DNA of 64,000 bases, taken from assembly GCA_039819665.1 (NCBI GenBank), contig JBCBRM010000026.1:1-64000 (forward strand), given 5' to 3'. A model generated the notes under the pieces. That model had not been told where the DNA came from. It saw only the letters and a list, made by a program, of their open reading frames with translations, and did no database searches. The translations under genes were made by a program, and so were the position numbers. Below are positions 1 through 7,107 of the stretch, piece after piece. This stretch comes from JAWPMV01 sp039819665 (lineage in GTDB: Bacteria; Bacteroidota; Bacteroidia; J057). The stretch's first letter is position 1. Every line of letters begins with the position of its first letter.

Positions 1-1
1 A

Positions 2-241
2 CCGGAAAAAACCTTAAGATTTCAATCAAAAAGCGGTCCTGTACCATCTGATACCAAATATGAATTCCAGCCAGAAGGCGAAGGAACAGTAGTAAAGCTT
101 CAATTCGACATTGAGCCAGGTAGTTATTTCAGATTGGGTGAAACCTTTCTGAAGCCTCGTCTTAGCAAAGAGGTAGAAGATTCCATGCAATCTCTTAAGA
201 AGATTCTGGAGGCCAAAGCCCTCAAAGCTGCAGCAAAATAA
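2..241 (+). CDS. SRPBCC family protein, C-terminal part (partial)
   Basis: The reading frame is open from the window edge and ends in TAA, giving the last 79 residues. The segment contains LQFDIEPGSYFRLGETFL followed by a KPRLSKEVEDSM-like stretch and a C-terminal amphipathic helix. That pattern is typical of the last strand and long helix of SRPBCC (START-like, polyketide cyclase/dehydrase) proteins, which bind hydrophobic ligands in a helix-grip pocket. The N-terminus lies outside the window, so substrate and full length cannot be judged. A strong terminator follows 46 bases later. Family assignment is moderately sure; a specific function is not claimed. Confidence 0.6.
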   Translation, partial: PEKTLRFQSKSGPVPSDTKYEFQPEGEGTVVKLQFDIEPGSYFRLGETFLKPRLSKEVEDSMQSLKKILEAKALKAAAK

Positions 242-287
242 GTTCCCTTTATGTTATCTTAAAGATAGCCGTTTTAAGAAAACAAAA

Positions 288-333
288 AACCCATCATGCT
301 AAGTCAAATTAGCATGATGGGTTATCATTTTTT
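288..333. terminator. bidirectional intrinsic terminator
   Basis: A perfect 15-bp stem (288-302 with 309-323, loop GTCAAA) is followed by ATCATTTTTT on the plus strand and by GTTTTTTGTTTT on the minus strand. It lies between the SRPBCC gene and the convergent small membrane ORF and fits termination of both. Confidence 0.85.
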
Positions 334-342
334 GTATTACTT

Positions 343-498
343 CTACAAGTATTGCAGGTCATGCATAAATAACCAGACACTAATGGCAAGTCCCAATATC
401 GAACCTGAGATAAAACAGAAGTTCAATACTGTCTGGGGCTTGATTTGAAGCTTTTGTTGGGTACGGTTTGTTACACGAACTTTCAGTTGCTCTTTCAT
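343..498 (-). CDS. small single-span membrane protein (51 aa), hypothetical
   Basis: An ATG-started frame encodes 51 residues beginning MKEQLKVRVTNRTQQKLQ. A charged N-terminal half is followed by one hydrophobic segment (about residues 27-45, with FCFISGSILGLAIS) and a short tail ending LQYL. The charge pattern predicts a cytoplasmic N-terminus and one membrane helix. The stop codon is immediately followed by the shared terminator, which on this strand has a T-rich run, supporting a real transcript. The Shine-Dalgarno is poor (TAGGG just upstream), as is common in Bacteroidota. No family recognised. It could be a chance frame, but the terminator placement and clean hydropathy favour a gene. 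Confidence 0.45.
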   Translation of the reverse strand: MKEQLKVRVTNRTQQKLQIKPQTVLNFCFISGSILGLAISVWLFMHDLQYL

Positions 499-639
499 AC
501 CCTATAAAAATATATAATTCGGATAATTAAATTATTTTTATCTTGTACTAAATATTACACCGAATTTTGAGCTTACTCTTCTGTTAATGACTCAACCAAG
601 CCTTTCGCCTTTGGTCAAATTTATTTAATGCTGATAAAT

Positions 640-917
640 ATTACATCTGTTTCTGTGGATCTCACGAAACAGTGACATATCATATGATTGTAGGCGGCGC
701 ATCGGATCAACGCAAATTATGGTAAACAGATTATTCCTATAGCTTAATTAGAATCAAGGGGATTGCTTCGCCCTTGATAAGGGCTCTAATTTCAGGGCTT
801 TTTAGGACCCTACAATTTATTTTGATTGGGAGTAAACTGAAGCAATCGTGTTCTCCCTAATAACCCAGGCTATAGTCACAAAAAAAGCCCCAGAACATAT
901 CCGGGGCTTTTTTTTAT
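640..917 (+). ncRNA. candidate structured RNA
   Basis: This stretch has no convincing ORF but several nested secondary structures. Hairpin A pairs 647-653 with 666-672, extended by 655-657/663-665. Hairpin B pairs 753-760 with 771-778 (ATCAAGGG/CCCTTGAT) and is enclosed by AATTAGA/TCTAATT. A competing hairpin C pairs 770-775 with 779-784. The loop of hairpin B (761-769, GATTGCTTC) is exactly complementary to 839-847 (GAAGCAATC), which would form a pseudoknot. On the plus strand the 880-917 terminator would end such a transcript. Strand is inferred from that terminator. No known RNA family signature (6S, tmRNA, RNase P, SRP) was recognised. Confidence 0.3.
880..917. terminator. bidirectional intrinsic terminator (downstream of gldJ-like)
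   Basis: The stem AAAAAAAGCCCC / GGGGCTTTTTTTT encloses a short loop and has a T run on both strands. It lies just past the stop of the gldJ-like gene on the minus strand and could also end a plus-strand RNA from 640-870. Confidence 0.85.
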
Positions 918-931
918 TAGCTGTTGTTCTA

Positions 932-2101
932 TTAGTCAGGACTTCCTACACGGATCATAGCACAACGGAATCCGATAGTAGCGCTAGAAGAGTCAGCATT
1001 GAAGAATCTTCTTGCACCTGGAGACAGATAGTATGCAATGTCATACCATGAACCTCCACGATAAACTTTTACGTTATCAAATCCATCGTTTCCTTCTGGA
1101 GCATTGGGATCCGGATTGAAAAGGAGAGACTCTTTTGGCTTGTAGGAAATATCATCCAACCAGTCATCAGGACGAATCTCAGTTTTACCTTTTCTACGAT
1201 ATGGGTTGAAGTCATCAACGTCTTCATAAGCAAGCAGACGGTAGTTATCCTGCGTCCACTCAGCAACGTTTCCAGACATATTGTACAGACCGAAGTCATT
1301 AGCAGCAAACTCTCTTACAGGAGCGGTGATCATATAACCGTCAGTGAAGTGTTTACCATCTCCGCCTCTCCAACCAGCATAATCACCACGACCACGCTTG
1401 AAGTTTGCACGAAAGTTTCCTTTTCTATCTCTTAGAGATTTACCTTCCCACGAATAGATTTCACTTTCCTGAAGGCCACGAGCTGCATATTCCCACTCAG
1501 CCTCGGTAGGGAGACGGTAAGAAGGATAAAGTACGCCTTGCTCATCTTTTTCCTGAATAGCTTCGTTTACTCTTTCAGTTCTCCACTTACAGTACTCATT
1601 AGCCTGGTGCCAGTTTACACCAACAACCGGATATGTGTAGAATGCAGGGTGAGAGAAATAAGTCTCTGCATAAGGATCATTGAAAGCGAGGTCTCTGCGC
1701 CATACATTGGTGTCTGGATAAAGTTCCGCAACCTTACTTTCCCCACCTTCATTTTTTCCTACCCACTCAAGGAATTCCTTCCAGTCTACATTTGCTACTT
1801 CTGTTTCATCCATATAAAAGCTTTGAACAGTCACTTGCCGCTTGCGATTGTCCATTTTATATTCGATGTCTTTTTCGCCACCTCCCATGATGAAGGTTCC
1901 TCCAGGGATCAGCTGAAGTCCAGGTGCAGGATTTCCTTTCTTCCACTTTTTAGGTTGAAAAGATTCCTCACTGTACTTGATTCCAGTTTTACTACTTACG
2001 GTTCCTACTTTATTGATCTTGTCCTTGTGATTGGCACATCCAACCATCATTGCACACATCAATAGAGCAGAAAATGTGTAGGTGATATTTCTCTTGTTCA
2101 T
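932..2101 (-). CDS. gldJ: gliding motility / T9SS lipoprotein, GldJ-like (SUMF1 fold)
   Basis: I chose the ATG giving MNKRNITYTFSALLMCAMMVGC because it yields a proper lipoprotein signal peptide with lipobox Cys22; the longer frame adds 17 residues with no signal. The rest is a formylglycine-generating-enzyme-like (SUMF1) domain: IPGGTFIMGG near the start, FYMDETEVANVDWKEFLEWV, YPVVGVNWHQANEYCKWRT, and the closing YRGGSWY and IGFRCAMIR. The stretch PDTNVWRRDLAFNDPY before YPVVGVNW resembles GldJ more than GldK. GldJ/GldK are outer-membrane lipoproteins of the type IX secretion and gliding machinery. It follows a porP/sprF-like gene on the same strand but appears to have its own promoter. GldJ versus GldK is a judgement; the SUMF1-type T9SS lipoprotein call is firmer. 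Confidence 0.72.
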   Translation of the reverse strand: MNKRNITYTFSALLMCAMMVGCANHKDKINKVGTVSSKTGIKYSEESFQPKKWKKGNPAPGLQLIPGGTFIMGGGEKDIEYKMDNRKRQVTVQSFYMDETEVANVDWKEFLEWVGKNEGGESKVAELYPDTNVWRRDLAFNDPYAETYFSHPAFYTYPVVGVNWHQANEYCKWRTERVNEAIQEKDEQGVLYPSYRLPTEAEWEYAARGLQESEIYSWEGKSLRDRKGNFRANFKRGRGDYAGWRGGDGKHFTDGYMITAPVREFAANDFGLYNMSGNVAEWTQDNYRLLAYEDVDDFNPYRRKGKTEIRPDDWLDDISYKPKESLLFNPDPNAPEGNDGFDNVKVYRGGSWYDIAYYLSPGARRFFNADSSSATIGFRCAMIRVGSPD

Positions 2102-2180
2102 ATTAATGAAAGTGATTAACAGCTTAATAAAAAATTGAGGTAGAGATTTCAAATCATATAAGTATAACGTCTATAAGGCG

Positions 2181-2188
2181 CAAAGATA
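2181..2188 (-). promoter_or_regulatory. -7 box TATCTTTG upstream of gldJ-like
   Basis: The minus strand reads TATCTTTG, a perfect match to the Bacteroidetes -7 element TAnnTTTG. It lies about 80 bases before the chosen ATG and inside the gap after the porP-like gene. No clear TTTG -33 element is present at the right distance, so it is a moderate call. Confidence 0.5.
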
Positions 2189-2204
2189 CATAATTTCTGC
2201 TTTG

Positions 2205-3212
2205 CTAGAACTTGGGACAAGGTAAGCTTCTGTGCTTGCGTCTGGTTCTTCTTGTTGGCTGCTCAAACTCCATTACCAAAGATACTTCATGGGAGCCGCC
2301 CGAAATACCCTGAGTAAGTTGAGAAGTTGTGTAGTCAAAGGAATAACCAAAGCTCAAAGGTCCTTGTCTTAGTCCGATCAATCCGATCACTGCATCCTGA
2401 TGTCTGTACCAAACTCCAAATACCATGGGTTCTACATTGACATAAAGACCTGCATCAATCTGATTGAATTCTCCCTGCATTTTGTAAAGGAAAGCAGGCG
2501 TAACAGAAATCTCTCTTACATTTCTTCCTTCTTGCACAGGAATCTTAACCCCACCAGTAATGGTGTACTTGCGTGGCAGAATAGCTTCAGGCACTGCAAG
2601 GTTAGGATAAGAAAATTGTTCGCGAGGCTCAGTGATATGGTTTACCGTAACACCTACCCACGCATATTGATTGTAGTAAACTGCACCTGCACTCACATCC
2701 GGACGAATCTGAGATTGGTTCCATAATCCGGCAGGCTCATTAGTAGGCCTTACAAATCCATCGCGAGGATCGATTTGGTCAGGGAAGCGCAACTTGAAGA
2801 AGTCGATACTTGCCTGGGTGATTCCCCCTGCAAGACCGAAACTCAAGAAGTGCTCATCTTCTACGAGTTCTACCTGATATGCATAATTTACTGTCATGTT
2901 CAATTTCGTCAGATCACCTTCACCAGCTACATCTGAATTGAAATTGACCCCTAATCCCTGATTTGTTCCAAGAAAAGAGATCGGCTGGTCATAAGAAAAA
3001 GCGAACTGTTTGTAGAAGCCAGGGATCTTAACCCACTGAGCACGGTAGTTCATAGCAATCCTGGGTCCTATACCCGATCCTGTAAAGGCAGGGTTTAGCA
3101 TAACAAGATTTGAGTAGAACTGTGAATACTGCGGATCTTGTGCGACCGCTGTCGAAAGGCTACCCAGGTATAAAGCTAAGAGAAGTGCTACATGAGCAAG
3201 TGATCTTTTCAT
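2205..3212 (-). CDS. type IX secretion membrane protein PorP/SprF family
   Basis: The ATG gives a 335-residue protein with a Sec signal peptide (MKRSLAHVALLLALYLGSLS, cleavage near AVAQ). A TTG three codons upstream is possible but less likely. The mature start, DPQYSQFYSNLVMLNPAFTG, is the signature of the PorP/SprF family, followed by YRAQWVKIPG and a series of beta-strand-like segments (GLGVNFNSDVAGEGDL, SFGLAGGITQASI, LSFGYSFDYTTSQL). These are outer-membrane barrels that partner with T9SS machinery and with the anchoring of large surface proteins. The C-terminal tail is basic (RRTRRKHRS). The gldJ-like gene follows downstream. Bacteroidota carry many paralogues, so the specific partner is unknown. 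Confidence 0.85.
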   Translation of the reverse strand: MKRSLAHVALLLALYLGSLSTAVAQDPQYSQFYSNLVMLNPAFTGSGIGPRIAMNYRAQWVKIPGFYKQFAFSYDQPISFLGTNQGLGVNFNSDVAGEGDLTKLNMTVNYAYQVELVEDEHFLSFGLAGGITQASIDFFKLRFPDQIDPRDGFVRPTNEPAGLWNQSQIRPDVSAGAVYYNQYAWVGVTVNHITEPREQFSYPNLAVPEAILPRKYTITGGVKIPVQEGRNVREISVTPAFLYKMQGEFNQIDAGLYVNVEPMVFGVWYRHQDAVIGLIGLRQGPLSFGYSFDYTTSQLTQGISGGSHEVSLVMEFEQPTRRTRRKHRSLPCPKF

Positions 3213-3293
3213 CTTAATCAACCCTATTGAATAATGTTGTGTATATAACGGAATGTTATTTTGCCCAAACTCAATACTAAGGTGTCGTATTTT

Positions 3294-3321
3294 TTTGGAT
3301 AAAACCAGCTAATTAGCTTTG
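3294..3321 (+). promoter_or_regulatory. candidate promoter, TTTG-N16-TAGCTTTG
   Basis: A TTTG at 3294-3297 is followed after 16 bases by TAGCTTTG at 3314-3321, matching the Bacteroidetes consensus. It would give a leader of about 140 bases before the serine dehydratase gene. A second, weaker box TACCTTCG lies nearer the gene at 3414-3421 and may be the main start. Confidence 0.45.
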
Positions 3322-3469
3322 CACTCCAACATGTAATGTCTTATTAACAGAGAATCCCCCATTTTTATTGGAAAATTCCCTGTAAATTAAGATAATTTTT
3401 TTCCGAATCCCTATACCTTCGCAAAGAGAAAACTAAACTAAAAATGGGGATTATTCCCAAAAAGCAGCT

Positions 3470-4144
3470 ATGCCAGAACGGAGCAGCATTTTTGATATGA
3501 TTGGACCTGTTATGATAGGACCTTCCAGTTCACATACCGGCGCAGTAGTGCGAATCGGCCGTACCGCCCGAGGCTTATTTGGCGAACAAGCCGAAAAAGT
3601 GATCATTACTTTCTATAATTCTTTCTCCCGCACCTATGAAGGTCATGGAAGCGATCGGGCAATTTTAGCTGGCTTGTTGGATATGGCACCCGATGATGAA
3701 CGTATTAGAGACTCACATCAACACGCAAAGGATGCAGGCCTTAATTATCATTTCAAAGTTGTATTTAATGCTTCCTCCCTTCACCCCAACGCCATACGGA
3801 TCGAGCAATTCAAAGGGGAACGGAAACAAAACATTCTCGGAATTTCCCGAGGAGGTGGTATAATCTCTATTAAAGAGATAGATGGCTTTACCTGTAGCTT
3901 CAGTGCACAAGTGCCTACTATTATCTTTACCGCAAAGGATGTACATGGAAGTATTGCTTTCATCACAGACATTATTGCTCATGAAGACTGCAACATAGCT
4001 ACCATGACCGTTGATAGGAGTGGAAAATACGATATGGCAAAATTGGTATTGGAACTGGATTCGAATGTAAGGTCCCTTACCCTCGAATATCTGCGCAGTC
4101 TCAGCTGGATAGAAAATGTAACCTACTTAAATGGTAATAAATAA
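3470..4144 (+). CDS. sdaAB: L-serine dehydratase (ammonia-lyase), beta subunit
   Basis: The 224-residue protein opens with SIFDMIGPVMIGPSSSHTGA, the hallmark of the beta chain of iron-sulfur L-serine dehydratase. It continues with TFYNSFSRTYEGHGSDRA and LHPNAIRI, and ends in an ACT domain (about residues 150-222, FTAKDVHGSIAFITDIIAHE). The two-chain enzyme deaminates L-serine to pyruvate and ammonia in the cytoplasm; the alpha subunit carries the [4Fe-4S] cluster. No alpha subunit gene is next to it: the next plus-strand gene is a TolC-type efflux protein. The length matches stand-alone beta subunits. The start is the first ATG, after a purine-rich leader. Confidence 0.92.
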   Translation: MPERSSIFDMIGPVMIGPSSSHTGAVVRIGRTARGLFGEQAEKVIITFYNSFSRTYEGHGSDRAILAGLLDMAPDDERIRDSHQHAKDAGLNYHFKVVFNASSLHPNAIRIEQFKGERKQNILGISRGGGIISIKEIDGFTCSFSAQVPTIIFTAKDVHGSIAFITDIIAHEDCNIATMTVDRSGKYDMAKLVLELDSNVRSLTLEYLRSLSWIENVTYLNGNK

Positions 4145-4156
4145 TTAGAGGAGACA

Positions 4157-4189
4157 TTCTGCCAGCTAGAGGTTTCCTTCTGCCAGCTA
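4157..4189 (+). repeat. 12-bp direct repeat TTCTGCCAGCTA, two copies
   Basis: TTCTGCCAGCTA occurs at 4157-4168 and again at 4178-4189, a 21-base (two helical turns) period. It lies between the serine dehydratase stop and the TolC gene, about 170 bases before the latter. The period suggests a possible operator for a dimeric regulator; this is inference only. Confidence 0.4.
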
Positions 4190-4358
4190 ATAGCGCATTT
4201 TAGAGAAATGACGGAAATTAGCCCCTTCAAAAAGCTTTAGGCCTGTAAATAAGGTACTTGACCGATAATTTTCTAGCGCTCATCTGTAACTTACAACCTT
4301 TTTAGGCGACTAACACTCTATACCTCTACACCTTCTGTCTTTTATAAAAAACATATAC

Positions 4359-5702
4359 ATGTTACGTCAAATACTCACCACATTTCTAAGCTTGGTTTTA
4401 GGGTCTGGATTCCTGTTTGCCCAGGTCTCTGATTCTGACATCTGGAGTTTGCGCAGATGCCTTGAATATGCGAAAGAAAGCAATATTCAATTGAAACAGG
4501 CTGAGCTCAATGTTGAATCAGGAGAAATTTCCCTGGCTCAATCAAAAGCTCAAAGATTACCTAACATGAATTTCGGAGGAAATTATGGCCTTCGCTTTGG
4601 ATTGTTTGAAGACCCGCTTACCAATACCTTGAGTAATACCAACGTCCGAAACCTTGATATCGGTCTTAGTTCAAGGGTTGATCTGTATAGGGCAGGAGCT
4701 ATCAGCAATGGCATCAAGCAAAGTCAAATTGACCTTGAAGCCAATCAGGCTGACCTGACCCAACAGGAATACGACCTGGCATTGGACATTACTCTGGCTT
4801 ACCTTACGATACTTCAGCGGAGTGATCTATTGGAAAGTTCTCTGTTGCAGATCAGTTCAACCCGTGAACAGAGGGATCGTACTGAAAAACTGGTAGATGC
4901 GGGTTCATTGGCTCGTGCAGATCTGCTCCAGTTGGAATCGCAAATTGCGACTGAAGAAGTGAATGTGGTAAATGCCACCAACAACCTCGAATTGGGATAC
5001 CTGGCCTTACAACAATTGCTCAACCTCGATCCTGATGGAAGGTTTAGTATTGAAAAACTGGACCTGCCTGATCCGGAAGGAGATTTTCTGGATGCTGTAA
5101 CTGAGGAAGTATATGAGTTCGCGGAAGCCAACCAACCCTTCATCCGTAGTGCAGAGCTCAATGTTGAAAGTGCTAAACTGGGAATTAAGATAGCAGAGAG
5201 TGATCGTATCCCCAGCCTTAGTCTCTCCGGCAATTACGGAACAGGTTATTCAAGCAGAGCAGAAGACATTACCGGCGAAGGAGTAGGGGGGCAGTTCAGC
5301 GTGAACAGAAGCGGAAGCGTAACCCTCGGATTGTCGGTTCCCATCTATAACAGAAGAAATGTTCAATCCAATGTAGAAAGAGCTGTCATTACCTATAAAA
5401 ATGCCCAGTTCACTTCCGAGTTGAGAAAGCAAAATTTGAGGCAAACCATTGAACAGGCCTATGTCGATCTCAAAAATGCCTATAGTACTTATAATTCAAC
5501 CGTAAAGCAGGTAGATGCCCTCGATTTGGCTTTTACCAATACGGAAAAACAGTTTAACCTCGGAGTAGTTAATTCGGTGGACTATCTACTAGCAAAAAAC
5601 AACCTGAACAGAGCTCGCTTTGATTTGGTTCGTGCTAAATATACCTATATCTTCCGCCAGAAAGTCCTAGACTTTTATCAGGGTAAACCCATTGGTTTCT
5701 AA
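4359..5702 (+). CDS. TolC family outer membrane efflux protein
   Basis: The 447-residue protein has a signal peptide (MLRQILTTFLSLVLGSGFLFAQ) and the two-repeat alpha-helical architecture of TolC/OEP proteins. It begins WSLRRCLEYAKESNIQLKQA with the repeat LNVESGEISLAQSKAQRLPN. The second repeat is RSAELNVESAKLGIKIAESD, and the beta-barrel-like GNYGLRFGLFEDP and LGLSVPIYNRR follow the expected order. TolC proteins form trimeric channels across the outer membrane for tripartite pumps. Only three bases separate it from the membrane-fusion gene, so they are co-transcribed. An inner-membrane pump gene that would complete the system is absent from the window. Confidence 0.92.
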   Translation: MLRQILTTFLSLVLGSGFLFAQVSDSDIWSLRRCLEYAKESNIQLKQAELNVESGEISLAQSKAQRLPNMNFGGNYGLRFGLFEDPLTNTLSNTNVRNLDIGLSSRVDLYRAGAISNGIKQSQIDLEANQADLTQQEYDLALDITLAYLTILQRSDLLESSLLQISSTREQRDRTEKLVDAGSLARADLLQLESQIATEEVNVVNATNNLELGYLALQQLLNLDPDGRFSIEKLDLPDPEGDFLDAVTEEVYEFAEANQPFIRSAELNVESAKLGIKIAESDRIPSLSLSGNYGTGYSSRAEDITGEGVGGQFSVNRSGSVTLGLSVPIYNRRNVQSNVERAVITYKNAQFTSELRKQNLRQTIEQAYVDLKNAYSTYNSTVKQVDALDLAFTNTEKQFNLGVVNSVDYLLAKNNLNRARFDLVRAKYTYIFRQKVLDFYQGKPIGF

Positions 5703-5705
5703 TCT

Positions 5706-7022
5706 ATGCTAAGAACATACACAAACTTAAGGCTAATAAGCTTACTTCCCGTACTATTCCTGATAAGCGCTTGTAGCAAGCCCAAAATCCAGGTACAAAC
5801 CGGAAAATCAGAAGTAAGAGATATTTATTCTAGGGTTACTGAATCCGGAGTGGTTCAGCCTACCGTAGATGTACCTATTTCTCCGGATGTACCCGGTGAG
5901 GTAGTTGCCATCGCTGTACAAGAAGGTCAAAAAGTAAAAAAAGGGGATCTTTTGGTAACCATTCTGCCAGATGATTACCGCGCGCAATTGGAGCAGGCAG
6001 TAGCCTCCCTCAATCGCTCTCAAGCCGCTTACCTTCAAGCTCAGGCTAATGCTTCTCAATCCAAAGCTCAGTTATTGCAGGATTCGGTTTCTTTGGCAAG
6101 GACGACTCAATTATTCAATGACAAAGTAGTTTCCAAAGTAGACCTGGAAAATTCCCAACTGGCCTTTAATGTTTCCAAATCTCAATTGGATGCCGCTAAC
6201 TATAATGTCCGCTCTGCTTACTACCAGGTAAAAAGTTCGGAGGCATCTCGTAAGCAAGCTCGACAAAACCTGGACAGAACCAACATTTATGCTTCTATGG
6301 ATGGTACCATCACCCAGCTCAATATCGAATTGGGACAAAGGGTAGTAGGAACCAATCAAATGGCAGGTACGGAGATTCTCAAGATCGCAGACCTTTCGCG
6401 TATGGAAGTGATCGTAGAAATCAATGAAAATGATATTGTCAATGTAGGCCTTGGAGATTCTACCAAAGTCGAAATTGATGCTTTCCCAAATCAAGACTTC
6501 TATGGGAAAGTTACAGAAATCGCTTATTCCGCTACCGTTACAGGAGCAGCATCTACTGATCAGGTAACTAATTTCGAAGTAAAGGTTCAGATTACTCCTG
6601 AGTCTTACAAAGAACTCAAAGGAGCAAAAAATGGGGAAAGCCCGTTCCGTCCCGGGATGACTTCTTTGGTTGAAATTTATACCCAGAAAGTAGATGATGC
6701 AGTTGCCGTTCCGATACAAGCAGTAACCTTGAGAAATGTTAAAGAAAAAATGAAGACCGAAGGTGCAGAATCTACTGATGCCGAATCCAGCAATGATGAT
6801 TCACAGGAAGTCATCTTTATTTATGAAGGAGGAAAGGTAAAGAGAAGTACCGTTGAAACCGGGATCAGTGATGATGCCTATATCGAGATTAAAAGTGGGC
6901 TGAAAAAAGATACAGACATCGTTACCGGGAATTACAATACCCTAAGTAAGGTGCTAAGAGACGGGATGGAAGTTGAGAAGAGTAGTGGAAAGAAGCGAAA
7001 CTGGGAAAAAAAGGAAGGTTAG
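5706..7022 (+). CDS. periplasmic adaptor (membrane fusion) protein, MacA/HlyD type
   Basis: The 438-residue protein begins with a lipoprotein-like signal (lipobox LISAC, Cys24). It has a biotinyl-lipoyl half motif (VPGEVVAIAVQEGQKVKKGD), a long alpha-hairpin rich in Gln/Ala/Ser (about residues 90-190), and the returning lipoyl half (NIYASMDGTITQLNIELGQR). A beta-barrel region with IVEINENDIVNVGLGDST and a membrane-proximal domain (about 330-420) follow. This is the MacA-like order of adaptors that link an inner-membrane ABC or RND pump to TolC. It is preceded directly by a TolC gene and followed by a terminator, so no MacB or RND permease is in the operon. Substrate unknown. Confidence 0.9.
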   Translation: MLRTYTNLRLISLLPVLFLISACSKPKIQVQTGKSEVRDIYSRVTESGVVQPTVDVPISPDVPGEVVAIAVQEGQKVKKGDLLVTILPDDYRAQLEQAVASLNRSQAAYLQAQANASQSKAQLLQDSVSLARTTQLFNDKVVSKVDLENSQLAFNVSKSQLDAANYNVRSAYYQVKSSEASRKQARQNLDRTNIYASMDGTITQLNIELGQRVVGTNQMAGTEILKIADLSRMEVIVEINENDIVNVGLGDSTKVEIDAFPNQDFYGKVTEIAYSATVTGAASTDQVTNFEVKVQITPESYKELKGAKNGESPFRPGMTSLVEIYTQKVDDAVAVPIQAVTLRNVKEKMKTEGAESTDAESSNDDSQEVIFIYEGGKVKRSTVETGISDDAYIEIKSGLKKDTDIVTGNYNTLSKVLRDGMEVEKSSGKKRNWEKKEG

Positions 7023-7051
7023 CCTTCAAAAAAATATAAATCCAACTAATG

Positions 7052-7084
7052 AGGCGATGATTCCGATCATCGCCTTAATTTTTC
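7052..7084 (+). terminator. intrinsic terminator of the efflux operon
   Basis: A 10-bp stem AGGCGATGAT/ATCATCGCCT with loop TCCG is followed by TAATTTTTCC. It separates the TolC/adaptor operon from the helicase gene. Confidence 0.85.
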
Positions 7085-7107
7085 CATAAAAAACGTAACT
7101 TGCATAG

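Noticed and set aside
6111..6719. 202-residue minus-strand ORF opposite the adaptor gene
   Set aside because: Shadow of the membrane-fusion gene; no motifs or start signals.
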